Assembly (NCBI GenBank): GCA_965661545.1
Contig: CBFIEF010000009.1
Coordinates: forward strand, 28,602-92,601
DNA from: UBA7985 sp965661545
GTDB lineage: Bacteria; Pseudomonadota; Alphaproteobacteria; UBA7985
Direction of reading: 5' to 3'
DNA length: 64,000 bases
The notes under the pieces are model-generated. The model was not told where the DNA came from. It ran no database searches and saw only the letters and a list, made by a program, of their open reading frames with translations. Positions 25,847 through 35,099 of this stretch are shown here, piece after piece. Made by a program: the position numbers and the translations under genes. Position 1 is the stretch's first letter; each line of letters opens with the position of its first letter.

Positions 25847-26248
25847 TTAGTTCGAAAGGTTGGCCGTGAGCATTGTAAGCTCATAGTGCATGGCCAAAAT
25901 CTGATCCTTCAGCTTCTCCGTCTTCCGGCGGTTGTTGAAGGTGTTGGGGATGCGAGCAAGTTTCGCCTCCAACTTTGCGACTTTGGAGCTGAGAATAATA
26001 ATATCGGCTTTGGTCGCGACCTGCTTTTGTTGTCTGAGGCTGTGACTGCCCCGAACGCTTGGCGTGGCTTGGGCTTGTTCAGCAGGTACGCAAAGTGGCT
26101 GTTCCAGAACTCCGGTATCGTTAATGCAGTAAAATTCCATCGTCTGCGGCTGATTATTGCCGGACAGGTTCAGGGTCTGTGCACTCGCGCCGTTGGCAAG
26201 GCCAAGCGCGACGAGAAAACCGAGGCTGTGAAAAGACAGCGGTTTCAT
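25847..26248 (-). CDS. Secreted protein with a C-terminal coiled coil, function unknown
   Basis: 133 residues from ATG 26248. A signal peptide (MKPLSFHSLGFLVALGLANGASA) leads into a short region with two Cys (EFYCINDTGVLEQPLCVP) that could form a disulfide in the periplasm. The last 55 residues (KADIIILSSKVAKLEAKLAR and on) have a heptad-like charged pattern. An in-frame extension to 26314 would bury the signal. It converges with the urt cluster and resembles no family I know. Confidence 0.6.
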   Translation of the reverse strand: MKPLSFHSLGFLVALGLANGASAQTLNLSGNNQPQTMEFYCINDTGVLEQPLCVPAEQAQATPSVRGSHSLRQQKQVATKADIIILSSKVAKLEAKLARIPNTFNNRRKTEKLKDQILAMHYELTMLTANLSN

Positions 26249-26481
26249 GGAAACAGCCTTATCAACGAGTGAAAAAAGAGAACAATGATGGTTAAAACTA
26301 CATATGTGTCTCATTAGTCACAAGCCTAGCGGGGGGAAAGGCGGTCTCTTGTGCCGCAAATGTACGCGTCAGGCGTATAAACTGGGTTTATTCAGACTGC
26401 ATCGACAGGTTTGCATTTATTCGAATAAAATGCAGCTCATAATGTTGGGCTTTGTCGAATCGTTTTGGGGGCTCTGGTCCT

Positions 26482-27828
26482 CTAGAACTCGCGTCCTGCT
26501 CTAAATTCATTCCATTTAATGACCGCCGTTGCACCCAGGCTTTTCAGAGGTCCACCGGGTACGCGCGTGGGCGTTGGTTGGGATTGCAGGAATTCTAGGT
26601 ATTCGCTGCTGTTGCCTGTTGCCAGTTCTGCGGCGGCCATGCCGAGGAGCGTCCCTTTGGCTGTGCCTAAGGCATTCTGACAGCAGGCGGAGTACAAACC
26701 TTCTTCAACCTCACCAAAGGCACCAACATTGTTCGGCGATAGGCAGATCCTCCCGCCCCAGCGGTACTCCATTGCAATGCCTGCGAGCATGGGAAAGCGG
26801 ATGGCGAAGGAACGGTCATGGTCGCGGTTGATGTTGTCGAAGCGCTCGGGCGGAACGGCATAGTTTGGGTCAAAGCTGAACCTGTTGCGTACCACGAGCC
26901 GGTGTCCTCCGGCGCCAAAGGTGCGGCGCACAGTGGTTCCCATTGGGTCAGCAGGCGTGAGATGCCAGTTGTACTCGCCGCCCAGTGTTTTGACCTCGTC
27001 ATCGGTCAGGGCACGGGTCATTGAGCCGAAGGTATTGAAGTGCATCAATTGACCCTGATAGAAGCCAAAATCGTTAATCAGACCGTTAACACCCAAAATC
27101 ACCTTTGGCGCGGTAACGCACCCATCTGCCGTCTGCACCACCCAGCTTTGACCTACGCGCTCCAGACCACGGACTGGCGAATTTTCATAGAGGGTTACCC
27201 TGTTGGACCCAATCGCCTCGGCTAAACTGCGCACGTAAAGTGCCGGCTGGATCATGGCGGAGCCAGGGGTGAAGAGGCCGGATTGGTAGTAGTCGATGCC
27301 TGTCAATTGCTGCATGGCGCGGGCGTCAAGCATCTCATAGGCTTCGCCCAAGTGCTCTAAGTGCGATGCGTAATCGAGATTGTGCTTATGGCCTTTGTCC
27401 GTTGCGGCACCGTTGATCTTGCCGCAGCGGTTGAAGGCTTCCGCGGTTAGCCCGGCCTCGTTGGCCATGGCTTGGGCAAAATCGATGGCTGCGCGGTTGG
27501 CGCGGGTTTGTGCGCGGTCGGACTCCAATGCCCCGCCGTAGTCTTCTGATGTTAGATCGTGGGGCAGGTCGATCATAAAGCCGGAGTTCCGGCCCGCTGG
27601 TCCTTCGGCCACTCGGATGCCTTCGAGAATCACAATATTGTCTTCGGGCCGCAACTGGCTCAACCGCTTGGCGGCTGCCAAACCAGCGAAGCCAGCGCCA
27701 ATGACGACCCAATCAGCCGTGCGCGTCTCCGCCAAAACACGCGGCGCAACCGGTTTCGGCAAAAGCGCGTTCCATGCGGCAGGTCCGGGCTCTGCGGGTA
27801 GGGGTGGAACAGTGATTTTAAGCGTCAC
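26482..27828 (-). CDS. FAD-dependent oxidoreductase, DAO family
   Basis: 448 residues with the dinucleotide site WVVIGAGFAGLAAAKRLSQLRP near residue 40 and AEGPAGRNSGFM, as in glycine/sarcosine/D-amino-acid and gamma-glutamylputrescine oxidases. Such enzymes oxidise secondary or primary amines with O2 or pass electrons to a quinone. It is the last gene of the seven-gene operon headed by gntR and overlaps the preceding SDR by 4 bases. In that setting it may oxidise an N-methylated amine or cyclic amino acid; this is inference. Confidence 0.85.
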   Translation of the reverse strand: MTLKITVPPLPAEPGPAAWNALLPKPVAPRVLAETRTADWVVIGAGFAGLAAAKRLSQLRPEDNIVILEGIRVAEGPAGRNSGFMIDLPHDLTSEDYGGALESDRAQTRANRAAIDFAQAMANEAGLTAEAFNRCGKINGAATDKGHKHNLDYASHLEHLGEAYEMLDARAMQQLTGIDYYQSGLFTPGSAMIQPALYVRSLAEAIGSNRVTLYENSPVRGLERVGQSWVVQTADGCVTAPKVILGVNGLINDFGFYQGQLMHFNTFGSMTRALTDDEVKTLGGEYNWHLTPADPMGTTVRRTFGAGGHRLVVRNRFSFDPNYAVPPERFDNINRDHDRSFAIRFPMLAGIAMEYRWGGRICLSPNNVGAFGEVEEGLYSACCQNALGTAKGTLLGMAAAELATGNSSEYLEFLQSQPTPTRVPGGPLKSLGATAVIKWNEFRAGREF

Positions 27829-28565
27829 GGCAAACTCAACTTTGCAGTTCGGCCACCATCGATGGTCATGATTTGCCCGGTCATGAAGCCTGCATCCTCA
27901 GACGCCAGCCAATAGACCAGGTTGGCGACTTCTTCAGGTCGTCCTGTGCGGCCAACCGGGTGAATGGCTTTCAAGCCTTGGTGAAAAGCGGCGGTGTCGC
28001 CGGTTAGAGCGTTGATGAAATCGATGTTGAGTGGCGTATCAATCCATCCGGGCGCGACAGCGTTACAGCGTACGCCCTTTGGCCCTTCATCTACTGCGAT
28101 TGCGCGTGTCAGGCCGTTCAGCCCGGCTTTGGAGGCGCTGTAAGCAGGGTGACGCGGGTTTGAGGCGCTGGCCTCAACGCTGCTGATATTGACGATGTTG
28201 CCTTGGCTCGCATGGAGCAGCGGCATGAGCGCGCGGCTAAGGGCAAAGGGAACCGTCAGGTTCAGCTGCATCTGAGTGTCCCAGTCTGCCAAGGAGCTTT
28301 CTTGCACCGTGCCTTCGAGCATGACACCAGCGTTGTTCACCAGCACGTCAAGCCGCCCGGCTCGCGCAACGACTTCCGCGCTCACGCGGTCAGCAGCATC
28401 GGCGTCAAGCAGCGAGAGAGCGATGGTCTCGCCGACGGGCGAAGGACGGCGCTGGGCTGTGAGGACGCGGTAGCCCTCGGCAGCAAAACGGCGCGCAATA
28501 GCTTCTCCAATGCCGCTGCTGGCACCTGTTACGAGAGCAACTTTTTGAGGCGTTTGCTGTGTCAT
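27825..28565 (-). CDS. Short-chain dehydrogenase/reductase
   Basis: Classical SDR, 246 residues: TGASSGIGEAIARRF at the N-terminus, NNAGV near residue 87, catalytic YSASK, and the C-terminal SEDAGFMTGQIMTIDGG. It overlaps both neighbours by 4 bases. It is one of two adjacent SDRs in this operon; they differ in sequence and so probably act on different intermediates. The cofactor is not certain: the Arg/Gln-rich TAQRRPSP after strand 2 would suit NADP. Confidence 0.87.
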   Translation of the reverse strand: MTQQTPQKVALVTGASSGIGEAIARRFAAEGYRVLTAQRRPSPVGETIALSLLDADAADRVSAEVVARAGRLDVLVNNAGVMLEGTVQESSLADWDTQMQLNLTVPFALSRALMPLLHASQGNIVNISSVEASASNPRHPAYSASKAGLNGLTRAIAVDEGPKGVRCNAVAPGWIDTPLNIDFINALTGDTAAFHQGLKAIHPVGRTGRPEEVANLVYWLASEDAGFMTGQIMTIDGGRTAKLSLP

Positions 28566-29305
28566 CCGACCGGCTTTCCCCCGTTAACCTCCAACAGCGC
28601 TCCGACCATGTAGCGTGAGTCGTCGGAGGCCAAGAATGCAATCACGTCAGCGATGTCTTCTGGCTCAGCAATGCGCCCCAGCGGAACAGACTGGTTCAGC
28701 GTGGCGATCCCTTCATCAGGATCGAGCCCTCGGATCTTGAAGCCGGAGCGGAGCATGCCGGTATTCACCTCATTGGGGCAAACAGCGTTAACGCGGATGC
28801 CTTGGTGGGCATGGTCGCGCCCCAAACACTGAGTGAGCGATGCTAAAGCGGCCTTGGTCATAACATAGACAGGGTGGGCGGGGCCCGGCTGCAGCCCCCA
28901 GCACGAGGCAGTATTCACAATCGCTCCGCCGCCTTGCTTGGCCATGATGGGAATAGCACTGCGGCACAGGCGAAAGGGCGCCTCGACATTGATCGCCAGA
29001 GATCGGCTGAGATCGTCGTCAGAGGCATCCGTAATCACTCCGCGCGCGATGATCCCGGCGTTGTTGCAGAGGATATCCAGCCGTCCGGTGAGCGCCTGCA
29101 CTTTGCCCGGAAGCGCATCGGCAAACGCCGGGTCGGTCAAATCGCCGATCAAGTGATGATCAGCGCGCTGGGCCGGATCAGCGGCCAAATCCGTCGAGAC
29201 CACTGTCGCCCCATCCGCTTGCAAGCGAGCGATGATGGCTTGGCCGATCCCGCCGTTGCCGCCCGTTACGAGCGCTGTTTTCCCTGCGAATTGTCCCGCC
29301 GTCAT
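28562..29305 (-). CDS. Short-chain dehydrogenase/reductase
   Basis: Classical SDR, 247 residues: VTGGNGGIGQAI, acidic STDLAAD after strand 2 (favours NAD), NNAGI, YVMTK as the catalytic YxxxK, and SDDSRYMVGALLEVNGG at the end. It starts 2 bases after the MttB-like gene and overlaps the second SDR by 4 bases. A role in oxidising an alcohol derived from the demethylated or cleaved substrate is plausible. Confidence 0.87.
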   Translation of the reverse strand: MTAGQFAGKTALVTGGNGGIGQAIIARLQADGATVVSTDLAADPAQRADHHLIGDLTDPAFADALPGKVQALTGRLDILCNNAGIIARGVITDASDDDLSRSLAINVEAPFRLCRSAIPIMAKQGGGAIVNTASCWGLQPGPAHPVYVMTKAALASLTQCLGRDHAHQGIRVNAVCPNEVNTGMLRSGFKIRGLDPDEGIATLNQSVPLGRIAEPEDIADVIAFLASDDSRYMVGALLEVNGGKPVG

Positions 29306-29307
29306 GG

Positions 29308-30858
29308 CTAGTGGTCCTGGTTCAAGGCTTCGACCGCTGGAATTTCACGCTCGCGCCGCGCAATGTAATCCAGCAGCGCTTCATTCACGCCCTCATCAAG
29401 CTTTGGCTCCTCGTAGTCGTTGAGCAAGTCCTTGACCCGCTGCAGCGCGCGTTCGTTAATCTCAACCGAGCCTTCGGCCTGCCATTGCTCGATGGAGTTG
29501 TTGTCGAACATCTCTGGCATAAAGAACGCCCGTTGGAAGTTTTCCAGCGTGTGCGGGTGGCCCAAGTAATGCCCGCCGGGGCCAACGTCGCGAACCGCTT
29601 GCAGCGCTTCGTCAAAGTCGTCCCAGCGCACGCCCTCGGCCATGCGGTAGCCCATGGCGCACTGCTCGGCATCCACAACGAACTTCGCCATGGAACAATG
29701 CATGCCCGCCTCGTTCCAGCCTGCGGAATGCCAGATGTAGTTGGCGCCAGACATGAGCGCCGCCATCATGGTGGTCGCGCTCTCGTACCCGGCTTGGGCG
29801 TCAAAGGTCTTCGCGCCGCCCAGCGTGTTCGATGTCCGCCACGGCACATCATAGAACCGCGCCATTTGCCCGATCATGAAGTTCATCAGGCTGATTTCAG
29901 GGGTTCCCGCCATTGGGGCGCCTGACTTCATCGATACCGTCGCCAGATAGTGCCCATAAATCGCAGGCGTTCCCTTGCGGATGACTTGGGTATAGGCAAG
30001 CGCAGACAGGGCTTCAGCGTTCAACTGCGCGACTGTTGGCGCAACAGAAGCAGGCGTGTTGGCCCCGCCCAGCACGAACGGTGAGCACAGTACAGGCTGC
30101 TTACGCTTAGCAAAGGCGCGCATGGCCCCCAGCATGGTCTCATCCCACACCAGCGGCGAGTTACCGTTGCAGTTGCCGGTACAGACGGCGTGGTCTTCGA
30201 GGTAGTCTTCCCCAAACAACACCGCGCACATCTCCATCACATCCTCAGCGTTCTTGGGCGAAGTGGTCATGCCCATGAAAGTCTTATCGCTGTGCTTCAT
30301 CGACGAGTAGGTGATGCGCAAGTGCCGGTGCGAAATTGGGTGATCGTAGGGCTCAACGATATGGTGCGCGCTGGAGTGGATCGCGGGTAGCATATGGCTG
30401 AGCTTGTGGAAGTTTGCCAAGTCATCCAGCGTTGGGTTGCGCCGAACGTCTTCCATATCCCGCAAATAAGGCGCGCCTGTCATCGGCACGAAAATCGAGT
30501 GATCGTTGCCGAAGGGTAGATCGTTCGCGTGGTTTCGGGCGTGAATGGTGAAGCTACTCGGTATGCTCGCGATCAGCTCACGCACCAAGCATCGGTCCAG
30601 ATGCACCGTCTCACCACGCACATCCGCGCCGACTCCGCGCCAGTCTTCGAGCGCAATCTCGTCACGGAACACCACGCCAATGTTTTCAAGGATGTCCATA
30701 GACGCTGCATCGATCTTCTCCACCTGCTCTTGGCTCATTGGCTCGGTCAGGGGGAGGGTGCGGCGCAAGGCTGGGAGCATCGTGGTGTTCCGCTTCTGCC
30801 GCGAAGCCTTGCGCGCGCCGCGTCCGCGACGCTCTGTGCCGACTGCTGCTACACTCAT
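29308..30858 (-). CDS. Trimethylamine methyltransferase (MttB) family protein, non-pyrrolysine type
   Basis: 516 residues. The body (MTGAPYLRDMEDVRRNPTLDDLANF, AVCTGNCNGNSPLVWDETML, GTPEISLMNFMIGQMARFYDVPWR) matches the MttB superfamily, whose studied members move a methyl group from a quaternary amine such as glycine betaine or proline betaine to a corrinoid protein. The frame has no internal TAG, so it is a non-pyrrolysine member. No corrinoid protein or reactivation gene is near, which is unusual. The N-terminal 40 residues are basic and may be longer than needed; ATGs downstream are possible starts. It overlaps the aldehyde dehydrogenase by 4 bases. Confidence 0.85.
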   Translation of the reverse strand: MSVAAVGTERRGRGARKASRQKRNTTMLPALRRTLPLTEPMSQEQVEKIDAASMDILENIGVVFRDEIALEDWRGVGADVRGETVHLDRCLVRELIASIPSSFTIHARNHANDLPFGNDHSIFVPMTGAPYLRDMEDVRRNPTLDDLANFHKLSHMLPAIHSSAHHIVEPYDHPISHRHLRITYSSMKHSDKTFMGMTTSPKNAEDVMEMCAVLFGEDYLEDHAVCTGNCNGNSPLVWDETMLGAMRAFAKRKQPVLCSPFVLGGANTPASVAPTVAQLNAEALSALAYTQVIRKGTPAIYGHYLATVSMKSGAPMAGTPEISLMNFMIGQMARFYDVPWRTSNTLGGAKTFDAQAGYESATTMMAALMSGANYIWHSAGWNEAGMHCSMAKFVVDAEQCAMGYRMAEGVRWDDFDEALQAVRDVGPGGHYLGHPHTLENFQRAFFMPEMFDNNSIEQWQAEGSVEINERALQRVKDLLNDYEEPKLDEGVNEALLDYIARREREIPAVEALNQDH

Positions 30859-32345
30859 CCTACGTTGTCTCCGTCTTTTGGATCATTCAGGTCGATCCAG
30901 ATTGTCTTCAACTCGGTGTACTGGTCATGCGCGTGAATGCCGTTGTCACGCCCGCCAAAACCGGACTGTTTGTAGCCGCCAAAAGGCGTGGAGATGTCAC
31001 CTTCGCCATAGCAATTCACGGTCACCGTTCCCGCTCGAATATCTCGAGCCGCCCGAAGCGCCTTCCGGGCGTTCGCGGTGAAGACAGACGCGGCGAGCCC
31101 ATAGTCGGTGTCATTGGCGACTTCAATCGCTTCGTCCATGGAGGCGACTTCGATCACACTCAGCACCGGACCAAAGATTTCCTCGACCGCGCGCGGATCA
31201 GTGCGGGAGACTTCATAGATCGTCGGCGGGCAATAAGGTCCGTCCATGGCACCGCCGATGAGCGCTTCGCCGGTAAGAAAAGACGCAACCTTGCTGCAAT
31301 GTTCTGTATCGATCAACGCACCTAAAGAATTGCTTGGGTCCAAAGGATCGCCAGTCTTCCAGTCTCGTACCCGCGCCAAAATCCGCTCCATCAGGGGGGC
31401 TTTCACGTCTTTATGGACGATCAGGCGGGAGTTGGCTGAGCAGTTTTCGCCCATATTCCAGAACGCCGCATTCACCAGGTTTTCGGCTACGTGGTCGAGG
31501 TTCTCTGCATCCTCAAGCACGACTGCCGGGTTCTTGCCGCCGCATTCCAGCACGACCTTCTTGAGATTGCTGTCTGCTGCATAGCGCAGAAAACGGCGAC
31601 CTGTTTCCGTCGAACCGGTGAAGCTTACCATGTCGACGTCTGGGTGCAGACCAATCGGCTCGCCCACTGACGGGCCATCGCCGGGCAGAACCTGCAGTAC
31701 ACCGCGCGGAAGCCCAGCTTCTGCTGCCAGTTCCGCAACGCGCAGCGCGGTCATAGAGGTTTGCTCCGCAGGCTTCACAATGACCGAGCAACCCGCAGCC
31801 AGTGCCGGACCAATCTTCCACGCGAGCATGAGCAGCGGAAAGTTCCACGGTAACACAGCGCCCACAACGCCAATCGGCTCCCGCACGATCATGGAAATGG
31901 CACCATCACCGCTGGGGCCGGTCTGGTCATAAATCTTGTCTACCGCTTCGGCGTGCCACAGGATCGTATGGATGCTTTCAGGGATGTCGATGTTCTCGCA
32001 ATCGGCAATCGGCTTGCCGCTCTCCAAGCTCTCGAGAACGGCCAACTCACGGCGGTTACGGGTCATAAGCTTTGACAACCGAACCAGCACACCCTTGCGC
32101 TCGGTCGGGTGCATTTTCGCCCAATGGCCTTGCTCAAACGCCTCCTTCGCCTTTTGAACCGCAAAGTCCACATCGTCAGCGTTGCAGGCCGCAATCTCAG
32201 CGAGGGTCTCACCGGTCGCTGGGTTGATCGATGTGAGTGTATCGCCGTGACCTGCTTGGTACTTGCCATCAATAAAGGCAGCACGCGGGTACACAAGGGC
32301 GTCGGCAATCGCCTGATATTCGTTCCGGGTCAGAAGGTCGCTCAT
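30855..32345 (-). CDS. NAD(P)-dependent aldehyde dehydrogenase
   Basis: 496-residue ALDH with catalytic Cys in GENCSANSRL, base Glu in VLECGGKNPAV, VLPWNFPLLMLAWKIGPAL, and the end FGGYKQSGFGGRDNG. Similar enzymes oxidise betaine aldehyde, gamma-aminobutyraldehyde or 2,5-dioxovalerate. The partnership with a DapA-family lyase recalls sugar-acid and hydroxyproline routes in which the lyase product 2,5-dioxovalerate is oxidised to 2-oxoglutarate. It overlaps both neighbours by 4 bases. Confidence 0.87.
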   Translation of the reverse strand: MSDLLTRNEYQAIADALVYPRAAFIDGKYQAGHGDTLTSINPATGETLAEIAACNADDVDFAVQKAKEAFEQGHWAKMHPTERKGVLVRLSKLMTRNRRELAVLESLESGKPIADCENIDIPESIHTILWHAEAVDKIYDQTGPSGDGAISMIVREPIGVVGAVLPWNFPLLMLAWKIGPALAAGCSVIVKPAEQTSMTALRVAELAAEAGLPRGVLQVLPGDGPSVGEPIGLHPDVDMVSFTGSTETGRRFLRYAADSNLKKVVLECGGKNPAVVLEDAENLDHVAENLVNAAFWNMGENCSANSRLIVHKDVKAPLMERILARVRDWKTGDPLDPSNSLGALIDTEHCSKVASFLTGEALIGGAMDGPYCPPTIYEVSRTDPRAVEEIFGPVLSVIEVASMDEAIEVANDTDYGLAASVFTANARKALRAARDIRAGTVTVNCYGEGDISTPFGGYKQSGFGGRDNGIHAHDQYTELKTIWIDLNDPKDGDNVG

Positions 32346-33280
32346 GGCTTTGCTCCAAGGCTCTTGGTCTGGCCAATGGACTGGCCAATGATCTGAGAAA
32401 TAGTGGTATTCATGGTGCGGATGACTTCGGCGAGTTCGCGTTTGTCGTCCTTGTTCAGCGGCTGCAGGGGGCGGCGGGGCGGTCCAGCATCAATGCCGCG
32501 CAGCGTCAAACCGTACTTGATGCACTGGACAAACTTCCCGCCCTGTTCGAGCACACGCATCAGCGGCATCATCGCGGACATGATTGCGCGGCCCTTGGTG
32601 AAGTCGCCCTCAACCGCACAGGCTTGATACAGCGCAATGTGCGCTTCTGGGGCGAAGTTCGACCCGGCACAGACCCACGACCGGGCACCCCAAGCGAAGA
32701 ACTCAAGCGCCTGATCATCCATCCCGCAACTGAGCTGGATATGCGGGTAGTCGCGCGCCAGCATGTGCAGGCGGTTGGGGTCGCCAGAGCTTTCTTTGAT
32801 CGCGCAGAAGTTGGGGCTACGACCCAAGCGGTCCAGCGTCTCCTCATCCATGTTCACGCTCATGCGGCCCGGATAGTTGTACAGCATGGCCGGCAGGTTC
32901 GCGGCGCGATCGATGGCCAGCGCATGCAACGCAATCTCTCGGCCCGTTGGATAAGCATAGGGCGGCGTCGCAATCAGCAGCGCGTCGGCACCGATGTCTT
33001 TCGCTGCGCTGGCAAAGGCGATGCTGTCCTCGGTCCGGATGGCGCCGGTGCCGACAATCATTGGAACGCGCGCACCAATCATTTCCTTGGCCAGCCCCAT
33101 CATCTCCATACGCTCTTCAGAGGATTGGGCGTAATACTCACCCGTGGTCCCGGCGATGATTAAGCCATGAACCCCCGCATCAATCAGGTGGTCGATGGTC
33201 TCGGCCAGTCCCTCTCGGTTAAGGCTGAAGTCTTCGAAGTAAGGGGTGACGACGGGGGTATAAATACCTTCAAACTGCAT
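32342..33280 (-). CDS. Dihydrodipicolinate synthase (DapA) family lyase/aldolase
   Basis: 312-residue TIM-barrel Schiff-base enzyme: GTTGEYYAQS (substrate carboxylate loop), LYNYPGRMSVNM (catalytic Tyr) and FCAIKESSGD (Schiff-base Lys). Catabolic members cleave or dehydrate 2-oxo acids rather than make lysine. ATG 33280 lies inside the 3' end of gntR (11-base overlap), behind a GGAAG site; an upstream TTG at 33310 is less likely. In this operon it probably acts on a 2-oxo acid or pyrroline carboxylate derived from the amine substrate. Confidence 0.87.
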   Translation of the reverse strand: MQFEGIYTPVVTPYFEDFSLNREGLAETIDHLIDAGVHGLIIAGTTGEYYAQSSEERMEMMGLAKEMIGARVPMIVGTGAIRTEDSIAFASAAKDIGADALLIATPPYAYPTGREIALHALAIDRAANLPAMLYNYPGRMSVNMDEETLDRLGRSPNFCAIKESSGDPNRLHMLARDYPHIQLSCGMDDQALEFFAWGARSWVCAGSNFAPEAHIALYQACAVEGDFTKGRAIMSAMMPLMRVLEQGGKFVQCIKYGLTLRGIDAGPPRRPLQPLNKDDKRELAEVIRTMNTTISQIIGQSIGQTKSLGAKP

Positions 33281-33974
33281 GGCGTTTGGCTTCCAGTGAA
33301 TAAACGTCAACGGGCAGGGGATCGGGGCGCACGAAGCGCTCGAGTTGGTCGCGGGACAAGTCCCAGTGTTTCAGGGCGAGATCCAAGGATAGCGACGCTT
33401 CCCGGCTCTCGAATGCAGCGATCATGGCATCGTGTTGATCGATTGCCTGATGCACCAGCGACGTTTCTGCCGCTGAGGTGGGTCGGTAAAAGGTCTGACT
33501 CATCCGCGTATGGTCGATCATCAACCTATTCAAACTGGCCACCAAATACGCGTTCTGAGCCATGTCACCAACAAGTCCATGAAATCGATGATTGCTCAGC
33601 GCTGCATCGCTGGCCTCACCAGCCTTGGCTGCCTTGGCAAAGGCGCGCTGAGTTTCTTTGAGTGCGTCAAGTTGCTGCAAACGCCAGTTCTCAGCCGCCA
33701 ACCGCGAGATGTTGGCGTAAATCAGCGGAGCGGTCTGAAAAAACGTCCTCATAACCCCAACGTCCATCGAAGCCACCTTCGCCCCTCGGTTGTCCGTGAG
33801 CACGATATAGCCATCACCACTAAGCCGCTGCAGTACCTCGCGCAGGGGAGTGCGAGAGATGCCGTAGGCCTCACACAAGCTCGCCTCATCCAAATCCGTC
33901 CCCGGCTCGAGCGCGGTAGACAGGATCCGCTCACGCAGGCTCTGCAAACAGGAATGCTTCTTATTGGGGGACAC
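33270..33974 (-). CDS. GntR-family transcriptional regulator (FCD type)
   Basis: 234 residues from GTG 33974. The winged helix (LDEASLCEAYGISRTPLREVLQRLSGDGYIVL) is followed by an all-helical FCD ligand domain with the metal/ligand-site pattern NHRFH and later His residues. It heads the seven-gene catabolic operon and ends inside the DapA-like gene. Two GTATAC palindromes just upstream are the likely operator, giving autoregulation and substrate-released repression. Confidence 0.88.
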   Translation of the reverse strand: MSPNKKHSCLQSLRERILSTALEPGTDLDEASLCEAYGISRTPLREVLQRLSGDGYIVLTDNRGAKVASMDVGVMRTFFQTAPLIYANISRLAAENWRLQQLDALKETQRAFAKAAKAGEASDAALSNHRFHGLVGDMAQNAYLVASLNRLMIDHTRMSQTFYRPTSAAETSLVHQAIDQHDAMIAAFESREASLSLDLALKHWDLSRDQLERFVRPDPLPVDVYSLEAKRHAV

Positions 33975-34006
33975 GATATCGAGGCTTCAGTTTAAGACAT
34001 CCATAC

Positions 34007-34023
34007 GTATACAGCGTGTATAC
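34007..34023. promoter_or_regulatory. Twin GTATAC palindromes upstream of gntR
   Basis: GTATAC occurs at 34007-34012 and 34018-34023, centre-to-centre 11 bp, one helical turn, and 33 bases ahead of the gntR start. FCD-type GntR regulators commonly bind GTATAC-containing palindromes. The gap also faces the BASS transporter gene at 34154, so both directions could be controlled. Confidence 0.55.
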
Positions 34024-34153
34024 TCTTCCATCAAGCGTTTGAAGGTGTTCAGTAGACGGAGGCGATGCATAGGCACTCAGCTCTCCCTGTTTGCTTTTTA
34101 AGAGCAAATCGCCCAGGGGCTGAGACAAATGTATTTTTTGGGAGAAAGTTGGG

Positions 34154-35030
34154 ATGTTGGCGAATGTTGTGCTGCCTTTGGTCTTGGCGTTTATCATGTT
34201 TTCGTTGGGCATCGGGCTGACATTGCGGGACTTTCGGCGGGTTTTCACGCGGCCACGGGCCGTGGTTCTTGGTGTTCTTGCGCAGATGCTGGTTTTGCCG
34301 GTCGTAGCTTTTGTCCTGCTGCTGTTTTTTGACCTGCCACCCGCCTTCAAGGTTGGTGTGATGATCCTCAGCTTTGTCCCGGGCGGGACGACGTCCAACA
34401 TGATCACTCGGTTGGCGCGCGGTGATGTCGCTCTGTCTGTGACGCTGACGGCAGTGGTTTCGATCGCGTTTGTTGTGACGTTGCCGTTTCTCATCCCTGC
34501 GGCGGTTGGCTTCTATCAGGGCGCAGAGCTTGGGTCCTCGATTCCGGTTTTCGAGCTGTTTCTCAAGGCCTTCCTGATCACCGCTGTCCCAGTGGCGATT
34601 GGTGTGCTGCTGCGGCACTTTCTGCCCAATGCAATGGAAGTGATAACTCGGCCTGTTAGTATGGCTGCCACAGTCCTTTTTGTTGTGCTGGTGCTCGCAA
34701 TTTATCTCTACCAATCTGGACCTGCTGTTGGAGCAGTTGCCCGTCTTGGGACCGATGCTGATCCTGCTGAACGTGATCATGCTGGCACTTGGATGGACTA
34801 TCGCGAAGATTGGCGGACTGAGTGGCCGCCCGGCGACAACAATTGCGCTCGAGGCGGGGGTTCAGAACGCGGCACTGGGTATGGCGATCGGTGCCATTCT
34901 ATGGGCCTCCTTGGGCGATGGATCCGTGCCCGATTTTAGTGTTTACGCTTTGCCGTCAGCAACCTACGGCGTGATGATGTATTTCGTCACCGCACCCTTC
35001 GTGTTGTGGCGTTTCATTGCCAATAAGTAG
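34154..35030 (+). pseudogene. BASS-family (bile acid:Na+ symporter-like) transporter, frameshifted
   Basis: The first frame encodes an intact N-terminal two-thirds (MLANVVLPLVLAFIMFSLG, FVPGGTTSNMITRLARGDVALSV, the Na+-site region) down to LAIYLYQ; then it degenerates. From about 34716 the next frame continues the same fold (NLDLLLEQLPVLG, AGVQNAALGMAIGAIL) to the stop at 35030. One extra base between about 34700 and 34716 explains this. No long homopolymer lies at the junction, so a real mutation, a sequencing error or, less likely, programmed slippage remain open. If functional, it would import an organic anion. Confidence 0.75.
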
Positions 35031-35099
35031 CGGCCTCAATCGCTGGGTCGCCGTCTTGCTCTTGCGGACATGGCGACCCATGGCCTAAGGCTTAAGGCC

